Positions 43,838-53,195 of a stretch of 64,000 nucleotides of DNA are shown here, piece by piece; position 1 is the first letter of the stretch; the number at the start of each line of letters is the position of its first letter. The stretch is from Streptomyces alfalfae. Lineage in GTDB: Bacteria > Actinomycetota > Actinomycetes > Streptomycetales > Streptomycetaceae. The stretch lies in the NCBI RefSeq assembly GCF_004127445.1, contig NZ_QEXM01000041.1, positions 405,423 to 469,422 of the forward strand. The letters run 5' to 3'. Made by a program: the position numbers and the translations under genes. The notes beneath the pieces were generated by a model. That model saw only the letters and a program-made list of their open reading frames with translations. It was not told the origin of the DNA and ran no database searches.

Positions 43838-44434
43838 ATGACCCCCGACCCGAACAATGAACGGCGCAGCGAGCGCGCTCGCCGGGCGATCCTCGACGCG
43901 GCGTCCGACCTGGTGCGCCGCAAGGGCTTCGCGAAGGTGACCATCGAGGCCATCGCCGCCCAGGCCGGCGTGGGCAAACCCACCATCTACCGCTGGTGGC
44001 GCTCCAAGGGCGCGGTGGTGCTGGAGGCGATGAACGAAGAACTCGGCGACGACTTCGACTACCCCGACACCGGGGACATCGCCGCCGACCTCACGACCCA
44101 GATCACCGCGGTGAGCCAGCGGCTGATCACCGGCAGGATCAGCGAGGCCTTCAAGGGCGTCGTGGGCGAGGCCCAGAACGACCCCGCGCTGATGAAGGCG
44201 TTCCGCGAAACGATCCTCGAACCCAGCATCGTGAAGTGCCGGGCCCGCCTGGACTCCGCCGTCGCCGCCGGGCAGCTCCGCTCCGACGTGCCCACCGACG
44301 TGATGGTCGACCTCCTCTACGCGCCGATCCACTACCGGCACTTCCTGGGCTTCGGCGACGACGCGGTCAGGCGCAGCGCCGATCTCATCCAGGACATCCT
44401 GCTCGGCCTGCGGCCCCGGCCGGACGCGGAGTGA
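43838..44434 (+). CDS. TetR-family transcriptional regulator
   Basis: A 198-residue regulator. Residues 10-57 form the HTH (RRAILDAASDLVRRKGF, TIEAIAAQAGVGKPTIYRWWRSKGAV), a typical AcrR-like recognition helix. The C-terminal TetR_C domain is helical and ligand-binding. It is divergent from the RidA/OYE pair, and a matching palindrome lies between them. It probably represses that pair and itself and is released by an electrophile or a Rid/OYE substrate. Start is the ATG at 43838, with GAGG about four bases upstream. Confidence 0.92.
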   Translation: MTPDPNNERRSERARRAILDAASDLVRRKGFAKVTIEAIAAQAGVGKPTIYRWWRSKGAVVLEAMNEELGDDFDYPDTGDIAADLTTQITAVSQRLITGRISEAFKGVVGEAQNDPALMKAFRETILEPSIVKCRARLDSAVAAGQLRSDVPTDVMVDLLYAPIHYRHFLGFGDDAVRRSADLIQDILLGLRPRPDAE

Positions 44435-44696
44435 ACGACCGGGGCGCGGCTGCTCCTGACAGCGCTTCGCCCCGCCGGTGCGGGCCCGCGGGTCGGCACC
44501 GGAGCCCGGTCTCGACGCCCGATCGAAGTCGAGCATGCGACGACACGACGTGAGACAACGGGCGTACCCGCAGCTCACGGAATCGACGACCGACATGAGC
44601 CGTGCGATCCCAGCCGGGCGTGTCGCCCGGTGAGCCGTACGCCGCGGGGGGGGACCGGGATGCCGTCTCCCCCCGCGCCCCGGTAGCGTCCGCGCC

Positions 44697-46331
44697 ATGG
44701 AAAGTCAGGGCCCCCAGGGCGGCATCACCGTGCAGCGCGCGCTGGAACTCCCGGGGCTGCGCGGCGGGCTCCCCGAGGTCGTCGCGGGCGCCGAGCGGCT
44801 CCAGCGGACGGTGCGCTGGGTGCACGCGGGCGAGGTGCCCAACATCGCCTCGCTGCTCAAGGGCGGCGAGCTGCTGCTGACCACGGGGCTGGGCCTCGGC
44901 ACCCGCCCCGCCGACCAGCGGGCCTTCGTGCGCAAGCTGGCCGAGCGCGGCATCGCCGCCCTGGTCGTCGAGCTGGGGCCGCGCTTCACCCGGCTCCCCG
45001 CGGCGCTCGTGGAGACGGCGCGGTCGGCCGGGCTCCCGCTGGTGCAGCTGCACCGCGAGGTGCCGTTCGTGACGGTCACCGAAGAGGTGCACACCGAGAT
45101 CGTCAACGGCCACTACGCGCTGCTCCAGCGGGCCGAGGAGGTGCACAGGCGGTGCACGGAGGCGCTGCTCGGCGGGGGCGGCGTGCCGCAGGTCCTCGCC
45201 ATCCTCGCCGAGTTCAGCGGCAACCCGGTGTTCCTGGAGACCGCGGACGGGCAGCTGCTGTACGCCGCGGGGGCGGGCACCGAGTGCGCCGACCCGCTCC
45301 AGGTGTGGGAGGGGCTGCGGGGCCGCGCCGTCGACCGGGACGGCCCGCCGGCCTCCGCGATCCTCGTCGACGTGCCGGGCGGCGGCCCCGGCGCCGGTTC
45401 CGTGCGGGCCAGGCTCGCGCTGCTCGCCGTGGAGTCCGCGCCGCTGCCGGTGCACCGCATCGCGGCGGAGCGGGCGGCGGGCAGTCTCGCGGTGGTGCTG
45501 ATGCAGGCCCGCCAGGAGGAGGAGCTCGCCGCCCGGGGCCGCGGCGACTTCCTCACCGACCTCGCGGAGGGGCGGATCGCCGCCGATGACGCCCCCGCCC
45601 AGGCCCGCGTGCTCGGCTTCCGGCCGGTGGCCGCGGGGAGCCCGCTCCTGCCGGTGGTGATGCGGCTCGCGGACGGGCTGCCGACCGGCGGCGGCTGGGC
45701 GGTGCTCGCGCGGGCCGTCGCGGAGGAGCTGGCGTCGGTGGGCGTGCCGGTCCTGCTCGGTGTGCGTCCCGTCGAGGGCCGCGTGCCGCTGCTCCTCGGG
45801 CTGCGCACGGAGTCCGAGCGGACGGCGGTCGCCGACCGGGTCGCCGCCGCGCTGCGGGCGGGCGTGGAGCGCGCCGGAATGCAACGGCCCGGCGCCCAGC
45901 CACCCGTCGTGGTCGTCGGCGTCGCGGGCGGCTGGGCGGCGGCGTCGGCGGGCCTGCGGCACGCGGCGGAGACGGCGACGGCCGCGCAGGGCCTCGTCGA
46001 CCGCCCCTGGTACGACGCGCGGCGGCTCGACATCGACCTGCTGCTCTGGCGGCTGCGCGACCATCCCGACCTCGCGGCGTTCGTGGACCGCGCGATCGGC
46101 CCGCTGCGCGAGCACGACCGGCGCGCGAAGCCGCCGCTCCTGCCCACGCTCCAGACGTATCTGGCGCACGCGGGCCGCAAGGCGGAGACCGCGCGCGAGC
46201 TGCATCTGAACCGGCAGACGCTCTACAACAGGCTCGCCCGCATCAGCGAGCTCCTCGGCACCGACCTCGACGACCCGCAGACGGTGCTCGCGCTGAGCCT
46301 CGCGCTGCGGGCCCGCAGGCACGTGGCGTAG
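44697..46331 (+). CDS. PucR-family transcriptional regulator
   Basis: A 544-residue protein. The N-terminal PucR domain is recognisable from ITVQRALELPGLRGG and VRWVHAGEVPNIASLLKGGELLLTTG, the middle GGDEF-like sensory domain is weakly conserved, and the C-terminal HTH_30 is recognisable from LLPTLQTYLAHAGRKAETARELHLNRQTLYNRL. PucR-type activators control purine or amino acid catabolism genes. No catabolic partner lies next to it, so the target is unknown. The 260 bases upstream contain no gene and a run of nine G's. Confidence 0.88.
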   Translation: MESQGPQGGITVQRALELPGLRGGLPEVVAGAERLQRTVRWVHAGEVPNIASLLKGGELLLTTGLGLGTRPADQRAFVRKLAERGIAALVVELGPRFTRLPAALVETARSAGLPLVQLHREVPFVTVTEEVHTEIVNGHYALLQRAEEVHRRCTEALLGGGGVPQVLAILAEFSGNPVFLETADGQLLYAAGAGTECADPLQVWEGLRGRAVDRDGPPASAILVDVPGGGPGAGSVRARLALLAVESAPLPVHRIAAERAAGSLAVVLMQARQEEELAARGRGDFLTDLAEGRIAADDAPAQARVLGFRPVAAGSPLLPVVMRLADGLPTGGGWAVLARAVAEELASVGVPVLLGVRPVEGRVPLLLGLRTESERTAVADRVAAALRAGVERAGMQRPGAQPPVVVVGVAGGWAAASAGLRHAAETATAAQGLVDRPWYDARRLDIDLLLWRLRDHPDLAAFVDRAIGPLREHDRRAKPPLLPTLQTYLAHAGRKAETARELHLNRQTLYNRLARISELLGTDLDDPQTVLALSLALRARRHVA

Positions 46332-46340
46332 CGGCGGGGG

Positions 46341-47480
46341 TCAGCTGAACGGCAGCGGCAGGGTCAACTCGTCGTAGACACTCAGCACTTGCGTGACCGT
46401 GTCGTCCTCGGTCGGCCAGGTCGCCGCCTGGGCCGCGCCCTTGTCCCGGAGCCGGGCACGCCGGACCGGGTCGGCGAGCAGCCGCGCCACGGCGGTGCCG
46501 AGCGCACCGGCGTCGCCGGGCGGCACGAGTTCCGCGGCGTCGCCGACCAGTTCGGCGAGCGTGCTCGTCGCCGCCGCGACGAGCGGCACACGCGCGTGCA
46601 GCGCCTCCTGCGCGAGTACGGAGCGGGCCTCCCGGCCGCCGGGCAGGACCGCGATGTCGGCCGCCGCCAGGAGGTCGGAGACGTCGTCGCGCCGCCCGAT
46701 CAGGCGGACCGGCAGCCGCTCGGTCTCGATCCGGCGCAGCAGGGCCGGGCGCTCGGGCCCCTCCCCCGCCACGACGAGGAGCGGCAGCGGGTCCAGGTGC
46801 CGCCAGGCGCGCGCGGCGTCCAGCAGGAGCGCGTGGCCCCTGCCCGGTTCGAGGGCGCCCACGGCCATCACCAACGGGCGGTCCACGGCGCCGAGTTCGG
46901 CACGGGACTTGTGCAGCAGGGGCTCGTCCTCCACCGCGGTGGCACCGGTGCGGCGCTGTCCGGGCAGGGCGATCGCCGCGAGCCTGGCGTCCCTCGCGCC
47001 GCTGCCGCGCGCCCGGTCGACGAGGTCGGACGAGGTGCCGAGCACCACGGTGGCGGCCCGCGCGACCCGCCGTTCCAGCAGCCTGACCAGCCGTGCGCGG
47101 GCGCCCTCCGCGTGCGCGTGGTCGTGCCACGTGACGACGAGCGGGACGCTGCGCCCGGTGAGGGCGAGGGTGGCGCGCAGGGCGGCGTGCAGCCCGTGGG
47201 CGTGCACGAGACCGGCGTCGGCGCAGGCGGTGCGCAGGGCGGCCACCGAGACGGGGTCGCCGCTGCGGGGCACGGGCACGTGCCGGGCTCCCGCGCCGGT
47301 GAAGTCGTAGGCGCGGTCGGCCTCGTCGGGGGCGCACACGGTGACCCGCACGCCCCTGGCGGTCAGCCCGGCGGCCAGTGATCTGACGTGCACACTACTG
47401 CCCGCGCTGCCACCGCCGAGGACGTGCACGGCGTGCAGCGGTGTCTGTCCGTGCGGCGGGTGGCTGCTCACGTGGCTCAC
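46341..47480 (-). CDS. Family 4 glycosyltransferase
   Basis: About 379 residues from the GTG at 47480, with AGGAG ten bases upstream. The N-terminal domain reads HVLGGGSAGSSVHVRSLAAGL. The C-terminal domain has VGALEPGRGHALLLDAA and a weak EX7E region (REARSVLAQEAL). The signature is less strict than in the GT4 at 17321. It would transfer a sugar from a nucleotide donor to a lipid or small-molecule acceptor; neither is known. It lies between a convergent PucR regulator gene and recN on the same strand. Confidence 0.82.
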   Translation of the reverse strand: MSHVSSHPPHGQTPLHAVHVLGGGSAGSSVHVRSLAAGLTARGVRVTVCAPDEADRAYDFTGAGARHVPVPRSGDPVSVAALRTACADAGLVHAHGLHAALRATLALTGRSVPLVVTWHDHAHAEGARARLVRLLERRVARAATVVLGTSSDLVDRARGSGARDARLAAIALPGQRRTGATAVEDEPLLHKSRAELGAVDRPLVMAVGALEPGRGHALLLDAARAWRHLDPLPLLVVAGEGPERPALLRRIETERLPVRLIGRRDDVSDLLAAADIAVLPGGREARSVLAQEALHARVPLVAAATSTLAELVGDAAELVPPGDAGALGTAVARLLADPVRRARLRDKGAAQAATWPTEDDTVTQVLSVYDELTLPLPFS

Positions 47481-47768
47481 GTGGCGAAGGCTCCTGGCTG
47501 ACGTCGGGCAGGGGACGGGGTCGAGCAGATGGTGCGCCAAGGATGCCAGCCCGTACGGACGTTCCGGCACTGCTGAAAGGTCACTTCCGCGCACGGCCGG
47601 GCAACTCACGGCCCCGGATCACCCACACGGGTGACGTAGACGGGGCTCGTACGTTCCCATCACCGCGCCACGCACCCTACGAGGCGCCACTGACAATCGG
47701 CCCGATGCCCCCGGCACGGGAGCCTCCCCCTGGGCGCGGCCGACCCGAGGCCACGCGTTCCCCGGAGG

Positions 47769-49514
47769 CTAGCCGTCCCCCCTGGCGGTGGCCAGGAGTT
47801 CCTCCGCATGGGCCCGTGCCGTCTCGCTGTCCTCCTGGCCGGCGAGCATCCGCGACAGCTCGCGCACCCGGGCCTCGCCCTCCAGGACCTGCACCCCGGA
47901 GCGGGTGACCATGCCGTCGTTGGTCTTCTCGACCAGCAGCTGCCGGTCGGCGAAGGCCGCGACCTGCGGAAGGTGGGTGACGACCACGACCTGCGCCGAC
48001 TTGGCCAGCCGCGCGAGGCGCCGGCCGATCTCCACCGCCGCCTTGCCGCCGACGCCCGCGTCGACCTCGTCGAAGAGGTAGGTCGGGACGGGGTCGGTCC
48101 CGGCGAAGACCACCTCGACGGCGAGCATCACGCGGGACAGCTCACCGCCCGACGCGCCCTTGGCGATGGGCCGGGGCGGTGCGCCCGGGTGCGGGGCGAG
48201 GAGGAGTTCCACCTCGTCGACACCGGAGGGGCCGTACGCGACCGTGCGGCCGTCGACCACGACACCGTCGGCCCCCTCGGGGACCTCCGTGGAGCTGATG
48301 GCGATCGACACGCGCGCGTGGGGCATGGCGAGCGAGGCCAGCTCCTCGGTGACGGCCGCCGCGAACCGCGACGCCGCCTCCTGCCGGGCGTCGGTCAGCG
48401 CCTGCGCGAGCCCGGCCAGTTCGCCCCGCAGGGCGTCGCGCTCGGCGATCAGCTCGCCGAGGCGGTCGTCGTCGCCCTCCAGTTCGGTGAGGCGGGCCGC
48501 GCCCTCCTCGGCCCAGGCGAGGACCGCGTCGATGTCGGCGCCGTACTTCCGGGTGAGCTGGGTCAGCGCGGCGCGCCGCTCCTCGACCGCGGCGAGCCGC
48601 AGCGGATCGGCGTCCAGGTCGTCGGCGTACCCCGCGAGTTCGCCCGCCACGTCGCCGAGCAGGATGCCGATCTCGCCGAGCCGGTCGGCGAGGGCGGACA
48701 GGGCGGGGTCGTGCGACCGCACGGCCTCCAGGGCCCGTGAGGCGCCGGCGACCAGCGTCGAGGCGTCGACGCCCTCGGGGTCCTCGGGGTTGCCCGCGAG
48801 CGCGGCGTGCGCGGACGTGGCGGCGGAGGCGAGCGCCTCGGCGTGCCCGAGCCGCTCGGCCTCGGCGGCCAGTTCGGTGTCCTCGCCCGCCCTCGGCTCG
48901 ACGGCGGCGATCTCCTCCAGGCCGAAGCGGAGCAGGTCCGCCTCTTGGGCACGCTCCCGCGCCCGCGTGGTGATCTCGTCGACCTCGGCGGTGACGGCCC
49001 GCAGCCTGCGGTAGGCGGAGGTGTACTTGGCCAGCGGCACGGCGACCGCGTCGCCCGCGTACCGGTCCAGGGCGCCGCGCTGCCTGGCCGGCTTCAGCAG
49101 GCCCTGCTGGTCGGTCTGGCCGTGCACGGCGACGAGGTCGTCGGCGAGTTCGGAGAGGACTCCGACCGGCACCGAGCGCCCGCCGAGGTGGGCTCTGGAG
49201 CGTCCCTCCGCCGAGACGGTTCTGCTGACGAGCAGTGCCCCGTCGTCCAGTTCGGCCCCGGCCTCCTCGGCCCGCACGACCGCGGGGGAGCCCGCGGGCA
49301 CGGCGATGCGCCCTTCGACCACCGCCGACTTCGCGCCGATCCGCACCAGGGCGGCGTCCGCGCGTCCGCCGAGCAACAGGCCAAGGCTCGTGACCACCAT
49401 CGTCTTGCCCGCGCCGGTCTCACCCGTCACGGCGGTGAAGCCTGGCGAGAGCTCGACGACAGCGTCGTCGATGACTCCGAGCGACCGTATCCGCATCTCC
49501 TCCAACACGGACAC
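47769..49514 (-). CDS. recN: DNA repair protein RecN
   Basis: A 581-residue SMC-like ATPase for double-strand-break repair. The N-terminal half-site holds the Walker A GETGAGKTM at residues 31-38. Long coiled coils at about 160-370 flank a hinge. The C-terminal half carries the signature SGGELSRVMLA and Walker B YLFDEVDAGVGG. The GTG at 49514 is chosen; MRIRSLGV six codons later is also a credible family start. RecN precedes nadK and tlyA in many Gram-positives; here an FtsX-like gene is inserted between them. Confidence 0.95.
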   Translation of the reverse strand: MSVLEEMRIRSLGVIDDAVVELSPGFTAVTGETGAGKTMVVTSLGLLLGGRADAALVRIGAKSAVVEGRIAVPAGSPAVVRAEEAGAELDDGALLVSRTVSAEGRSRAHLGGRSVPVGVLSELADDLVAVHGQTDQQGLLKPARQRGALDRYAGDAVAVPLAKYTSAYRRLRAVTAEVDEITTRARERAQEADLLRFGLEEIAAVEPRAGEDTELAAEAERLGHAEALASAATSAHAALAGNPEDPEGVDASTLVAGASRALEAVRSHDPALSALADRLGEIGILLGDVAGELAGYADDLDADPLRLAAVEERRAALTQLTRKYGADIDAVLAWAEEGAARLTELEGDDDRLGELIAERDALRGELAGLAQALTDARQEAASRFAAAVTEELASLAMPHARVSIAISSTEVPEGADGVVVDGRTVAYGPSGVDEVELLLAPHPGAPPRPIAKGASGGELSRVMLAVEVVFAGTDPVPTYLFDEVDAGVGGKAAVEIGRRLARLAKSAQVVVVTHLPQVAAFADRQLLVEKTNDGMVTRSGVQVLEGEARVRELSRMLAGQEDSETARAHAEELLATARGDG

Positions 49515-49718
49515 GACCTTACGAGGTCACGGACCCGGTGTGCGACGGCACCCGCGCTCCGCCGGCGAAGGCGCAGGTGGCGGCGGGGCCGACGGGACCG
49601 GTGTCACCCGCCGGAGTGGCCGCCCCGCGGACCGTCGCGCACGCGCGGGCGCTCGGAGGTGGGGCTACCCCCCGTACGATCCACCCGCCCGCCCCATGGC
49701 CCCCGTGCCCGTCCCGCC

Positions 49719-51092
49719 ATGACCATGATCGACATGGCGACAGGACTGGCACAGGCGGCGCTGCGCGCGCACCGCCCGGCGTTCGTGGGCACCGCGGTGG
49801 CCGCGCTCTTCGCGGCGACGGTGGTGAGCGCGTCGACGATGATGCTCGGCTCGACGAGCGGCGGGAGCGTCGACGGGCTCTCCCCCGCGGCCCGCCGTCG
49901 GATCACCGAGAACGGCGTCGGCGACATGGCCCTCGTCCTGCTGATCGGCTCCATCTACATGTCGATATTCGTCGTCGTGTCGACCATGGGCACCGCCGTG
50001 GCCCAGCAGCACCGCGAGATCGCCCTCGTGCGCGCCATCGGCGCCAGGCCCCGCCAGGTCCGCCGCGCGGTGGCCGTCCAGGCGCTCGCGGCGTCGGTCC
50101 CCGCCGCCCTCGCCGGCTTCGCCCTCGGCGGCCTCGTCGCCCGGTGGTGGCACGCGGGCATGGTCTCGCACGGGCTGCTGCCCGCCGAGGCCGTCTTCCG
50201 GTTCGGCTGGCTCGCCCTGCCGGTGTGCGTCGGCGTGGCCGTGGTGACGACGACGCTCGCCGCCCTGCTCGCCGCGGTGCGCTTCTCGCTGCTGCGGCCC
50301 GCCCGCGCCCTCGCCGAGGCGGCGACCGGGCGGCGCGGGCTCGGCCCGCTGCGGGGGCCCCTCGGCGTGCTCGCGGTGGCGGGGGCGTGCGCCGTGTCGG
50401 TGCTCCTGTCGCGGCAGCCCGCCGACGAGGCGAGCCAGGGCGCCTTCCTCGTCCTCATCCTCTTCTGCGTCGGCGCCGGGCTCCTCGGCCCGCGCCTCAT
50501 CGGCCCCGCGGCCCTGCTGGTCTCGGCGCTGGTCGGCCGGTTCGGACCGAGCGCGCGCCTGGCGATGCGCAACGTCCGCTCCCAGCCCCGCCGCTTCTCC
50601 GCCGCCGTCGTCCCGCTGGTCCTCGTCGTCGGCTTCGGCCTCACCAAGATCGGCATACGGACGACGGCGCGGCACCACACCGGCTCGTCGGGCGGCGCGG
50701 GCGAGGTCTGGCTCGACTACGTGGGCACCGGCCTCTACGCGGGCTTCGCCGCCATCGCCGCGGCGAACACCCTCGCCATGATCTCCTTCGAGCGCCAGCG
50801 CGACGTCGCCCTGCTCCGCGTGGTGGGCAGCAAGCGCGGCCAGGTGGGCGCCATGGCGGCCTGGGAGGCCGTGGTCGTGGCGGGGACCGCGCTGCTGCTC
50901 GGCGGTGTCATCGCGCTCGGCACCCTGGCGCCGATCCTCCGCACGGCGTTCGGCACCGCCGTGCCGTACCTCCCCTGGGCCGTGCCGACGGGCATCGCGG
51001 CGGGCACCCTGCTGCTCACCCTGCTCGCCACCGGTCTGCCGGTGCGCGCGGTGCTGCGCCGCCGCGCCGTCAGGGTGCTCGCCGCCACCTAG
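49719..51092 (+). CDS. FtsX-like permease without adjacent ATPase
   Basis: A 457-residue membrane protein with two FtsX modules. The first (about residues 65-190) contains STMGTAVAQQHREIALVRAIGARPRQVRR, and the second (about 335-450) SFERQRDVALLRVVGSKRGQVG. Each has three or four membrane helices, and a short linker joins them. Typical double-FtsX permeases of antimicrobial-peptide exporters are 800 residues with large outside domains and pair with an ATPase gene. This one is compact and has no ATPase in this window. It is transcribed against recN and nadK. It may be an orphan using another system's ATPase, or a shortened relic. Confidence 0.82.
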   Translation: MTMIDMATGLAQAALRAHRPAFVGTAVAALFAATVVSASTMMLGSTSGGSVDGLSPAARRRITENGVGDMALVLLIGSIYMSIFVVVSTMGTAVAQQHREIALVRAIGARPRQVRRAVAVQALAASVPAALAGFALGGLVARWWHAGMVSHGLLPAEAVFRFGWLALPVCVGVAVVTTTLAALLAAVRFSLLRPARALAEAATGRRGLGPLRGPLGVLAVAGACAVSVLLSRQPADEASQGAFLVLILFCVGAGLLGPRLIGPAALLVSALVGRFGPSARLAMRNVRSQPRRFSAAVVPLVLVVGFGLTKIGIRTTARHHTGSSGGAGEVWLDYVGTGLYAGFAAIAAANTLAMISFERQRDVALLRVVGSKRGQVGAMAAWEAVVVAGTALLLGGVIALGTLAPILRTAFGTAVPYLPWAVPTGIAAGTLLLTLLATGLPVRAVLRRRAVRVLAAT

Positions 51093-51107
51093 GCACGCCC
51101 CGCCGGC

Positions 51108-52028
51108 CTACTGCGGCGCCCCGCGCCAGCCCTGCACCGGCAGGGCGAACTTCGCGACGAGCCGGTCGGTGAACGAGGCGTGGTGCAGCCGCGCGAGCCG
51201 CACCGGGACCGCCCCGCGGCGCACCTCCACGCGCGCGCCCGAGGGCAGTTCGACGGTCCGCCGCCCGTCGCACCAGAGCACCCCGTGCGGGGTGTGCGGC
51301 TGGACCTCCACGGCGAGCACCGAGTCCGGCGAGGTCACCAGCGGCTTGGCGAACAGGGCGTGCGCGCTGATCGGCACCATGAGCAGCGCCTCGACCTCCG
51401 GCCACACCACGGGCCCGCCCGCCGAGAACGCGTACGCCGTCGATCCCGTCGGCGTGGCGCAGACGATGCCGTCGCAGCCGAAGCCGGTGACGGGCCGCCC
51501 GTCGATCTCCAGGACCACTTCGAGCATCCGTTCGGGCGACACCTTCTGCACGGCCGCCTCGTTCATCGCCCAGTCGCGGTGCACGACGTCGCCGTTGCTG
51601 TGCACGACGACGTCGATCGTCATGCGCTCCTCGACCTCGTAGTTCCTGCTGACGACGCGGTCGACGACCTTGTCGAGGTCGTCGCGCTCGGCCTCCGCGA
51701 GGAAGCCCACGCGCCCGAGGTTGACGCCGAGCATGGGCACCCCCGAGGCGCGCGCGAAGTCCGCGCCCCGCAGCAGCGTGCCGTCGCCGCCGAGGACGAC
51801 GATCAGCTCGCAGTCGTCGATGCAGTCGGCCGTCGCCTCCTGGACCGACTCGACTTCGGAGGGCAGCGGCAGATCCGCCGCCTCCGCCTTGAGCACCCGC
51901 ACGCCGATGCCGTGGCGCAGCAGCCCCTGGACGACCAGTTCGGCGCTGCGGACGGCCGCGGGCCTTCCGGTGTGGGCGAGCAGGAAAACGGTACGAGCTC
52001 GGGTCTGGGTCACTCGGGTCTGGGTCAA
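51108..52028 (-). CDS. nadK: NAD kinase
   Basis: A 306-residue enzyme making NADP from NAD and ATP. The motif GGDGT is at residues 80-84. NE (MNEAAVQ) and GFGCDGIVCATPTGSTAYAFSAGGPVV are the other family signatures. The TTG at 52028 overlaps the tlyA stop codon (TTGA) and has GGAGG seven bases upstream. A tandem 15-base duplication at the start gives the doubled N-terminus MTQTR-VTQTR; a GTG at 52013 would drop one copy. NAD metabolism elsewhere in the window (NrtR, ADP-ribosylglycohydrolase, Nudix) is not linked to it by operon. Confidence 0.95.
   Translation of the reverse strand: MTQTRVTQTRARTVFLLAHTGRPAAVRSAELVVQGLLRHGIGVRVLKAEAADLPLPSEVESVQEATADCIDDCELIVVLGGDGTLLRGADFARASGVPMLGVNLGRVGFLAEAERDDLDKVVDRVVSRNYEVEERMTIDVVVHSNGDVVHRDWAMNEAAVQKVSPERMLEVVLEIDGRPVTGFGCDGIVCATPTGSTAYAFSAGGPVVWPEVEALLMVPISAHALFAKPLVTSPDSVLAVEVQPHTPHGVLWCDGRRTVELPSGARVEVRRGAVPVRLARLHHASFTDRLVAKFALPVQGWRGAPQ
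51998..52027 (-). repeat. Tandem 15-base duplication at the nadK start
   Basis: CTCGGGTCTGGGTCA occurs twice in a row, encoding the second copy of T-Q-T-R-V/A. The duplication spans the overlap with the tlyA stop. Confidence 0.9.
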
Positions 52029-52840
52029 CGGGGCCCCTCCGCCACGGCACGGTCAACGTCCGCCGGGTCGAGTTCATCCGCCCCCGCGCACAGCCACAGA
52101 AAGTACTCGACATTGCCGGAGGGGCCGGGCAGCGGGCTCGCGGTCACGCCACGCACCCCGAGGCCCAGCTCCCACGCCTGCCGCGCCACACCGCGCACGG
52201 CCTCGGCCCGCAGCTCGGCGCTGCGCACCACACCGCCGCTGCCGAGGCGCTCCTTGCCGACCTCGAACTGCGGCTTGACCATCAGGACGAGGTCCGCGTC
52301 GGGGGCCGCGCACCGCTTGAGGGCGGGCAGCACCAGGCCGAGCGGGATGAAGGAGAGGTCGCCCACGACCAGGTCGACGGGGACGCCGTCGATGGCGTCG
52401 AGCGTCAGCTCCCGCACGTTCGTCCGGTCCTTCACGATGACCCGGTCGTCGCTCTGCAGCGACCACGCGAGCTGGCCGTACCCCACGTCGACGGCGACGA
52501 CCCGCGCCGCCCCGGCCCGCAGCAGCACGTCCGTGAAGCCGCCGGTGGACGCGCCCGCGTCGAGCGCGCGCCGTCCCTCGACCGCCAGCCCCCGCGGCAC
52601 GAAGGCGGCGAGGGCGCCGGCGAGCTTGTGCCCGCCGCGCGATACGTAGTCCGGGTCGCTGTCGTCCTGCGAGACGACGATCGCGGCGGCCGTCTCGACC
52701 TGGGTCGCGGCCTTGGTCGCGACGGCCTTGCCGACCGAGACCCGGCCCGCGGCGATCAGCTGGCTCGCGTGCTCGCGCGAGCGCGCCAGCTTCCTGCGGA
52801 CCAGCTCGGCGTCGAGGCGGCGTCGTGCCACTCCTGCCAC
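52025..52840 (-). CDS. tlyA: TlyA-family 2'-O-methyltransferase
   Basis: A 271-residue protein with an N-terminal S4 RNA-binding domain (RRLDAELVRRKLARSREHASQLIAAGRVSVG) and a C-terminal FtsJ-like Rossmann methyltransferase. Motifs are DAGASTGGFTDVLLRAGA (SAM binding) and VDVGYGQLA. TlyA proteins 2'-O-methylate C1409 of 16S and, in mycobacteria, C1920 of 23S rRNA, which sensitises ribosomes to capreomycin. The ATG (52840) is typical. It lies just after a short hypothetical gene and is coupled to nadK. Confidence 0.94.
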   Translation of the reverse strand: MAGVARRRLDAELVRRKLARSREHASQLIAAGRVSVGKAVATKAATQVETAAAIVVSQDDSDPDYVSRGGHKLAGALAAFVPRGLAVEGRRALDAGASTGGFTDVLLRAGAARVVAVDVGYGQLAWSLQSDDRVIVKDRTNVRELTLDAIDGVPVDLVVGDLSFIPLGLVLPALKRCAAPDADLVLMVKPQFEVGKERLGSGGVVRSAELRAEAVRGVARQAWELGLGVRGVTASPLPGPSGNVEYFLWLCAGADELDPADVDRAVAEGPR

Positions 52841-52847
52841 GTTCGGT

Positions 52848-53153
52848 TCAGCTCCTGTCGTACGAGGGGGTGGGCGCCCCGGGGGGCGCCAAAGGGCCGG
52901 GGCGCGCGTCGAGCGCGGTCAGCGCGTCGCGCAGGCCCCGGTGTACATCCTCGTACACCTCGATGTGGCCGTCCGTGGCGAGGTGGTCGGCGGCGCCGAG
53001 CCGGGCGAGGTGGGCGTCCACGTCCGCGTCGCCGGTGGGCGTGCGCTCCACCCCGAGGGGGGCGGGCCCCGCCGGGTCGTACGACGGTTCGTCCAGAACC
53101 GGGGGCTCCGCGGGCTCCGCCGCCGCGTCCCTGACCGCCTGTGTGTCGCTCAT
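52848..53153 (-). CDS. Short hypothetical protein upstream of tlyA
   Basis: A 101-residue, acidic, Pro/Ala-rich protein. The middle (GDADVDAHLARLGAADHL, then IEVYEDVHRGLRDALTALD) looks like a helical pair. There is no signal, no membrane segment and no known domain. It ends seven bases before tlyA on the same strand and probably belongs to the tlyA-nadK transcript. Homologues are usually labelled hypothetical in Streptomyces, from memory. Confidence 0.75.
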   Translation of the reverse strand: MSDTQAVRDAAAEPAEPPVLDEPSYDPAGPAPLGVERTPTGDADVDAHLARLGAADHLATDGHIEVYEDVHRGLRDALTALDARPGPLAPPGAPTPSYDRS

Positions 53154-53195
53154 GGCACGACGCTACCGCGAAGCCCTGCGGTACCGTCGATCACG

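Noticed and set aside
44435..44696. Region before the PucR gene with a nine-G run, checked for a small RNA
   Set aside because: No hairpin with a terminator or other structure found.
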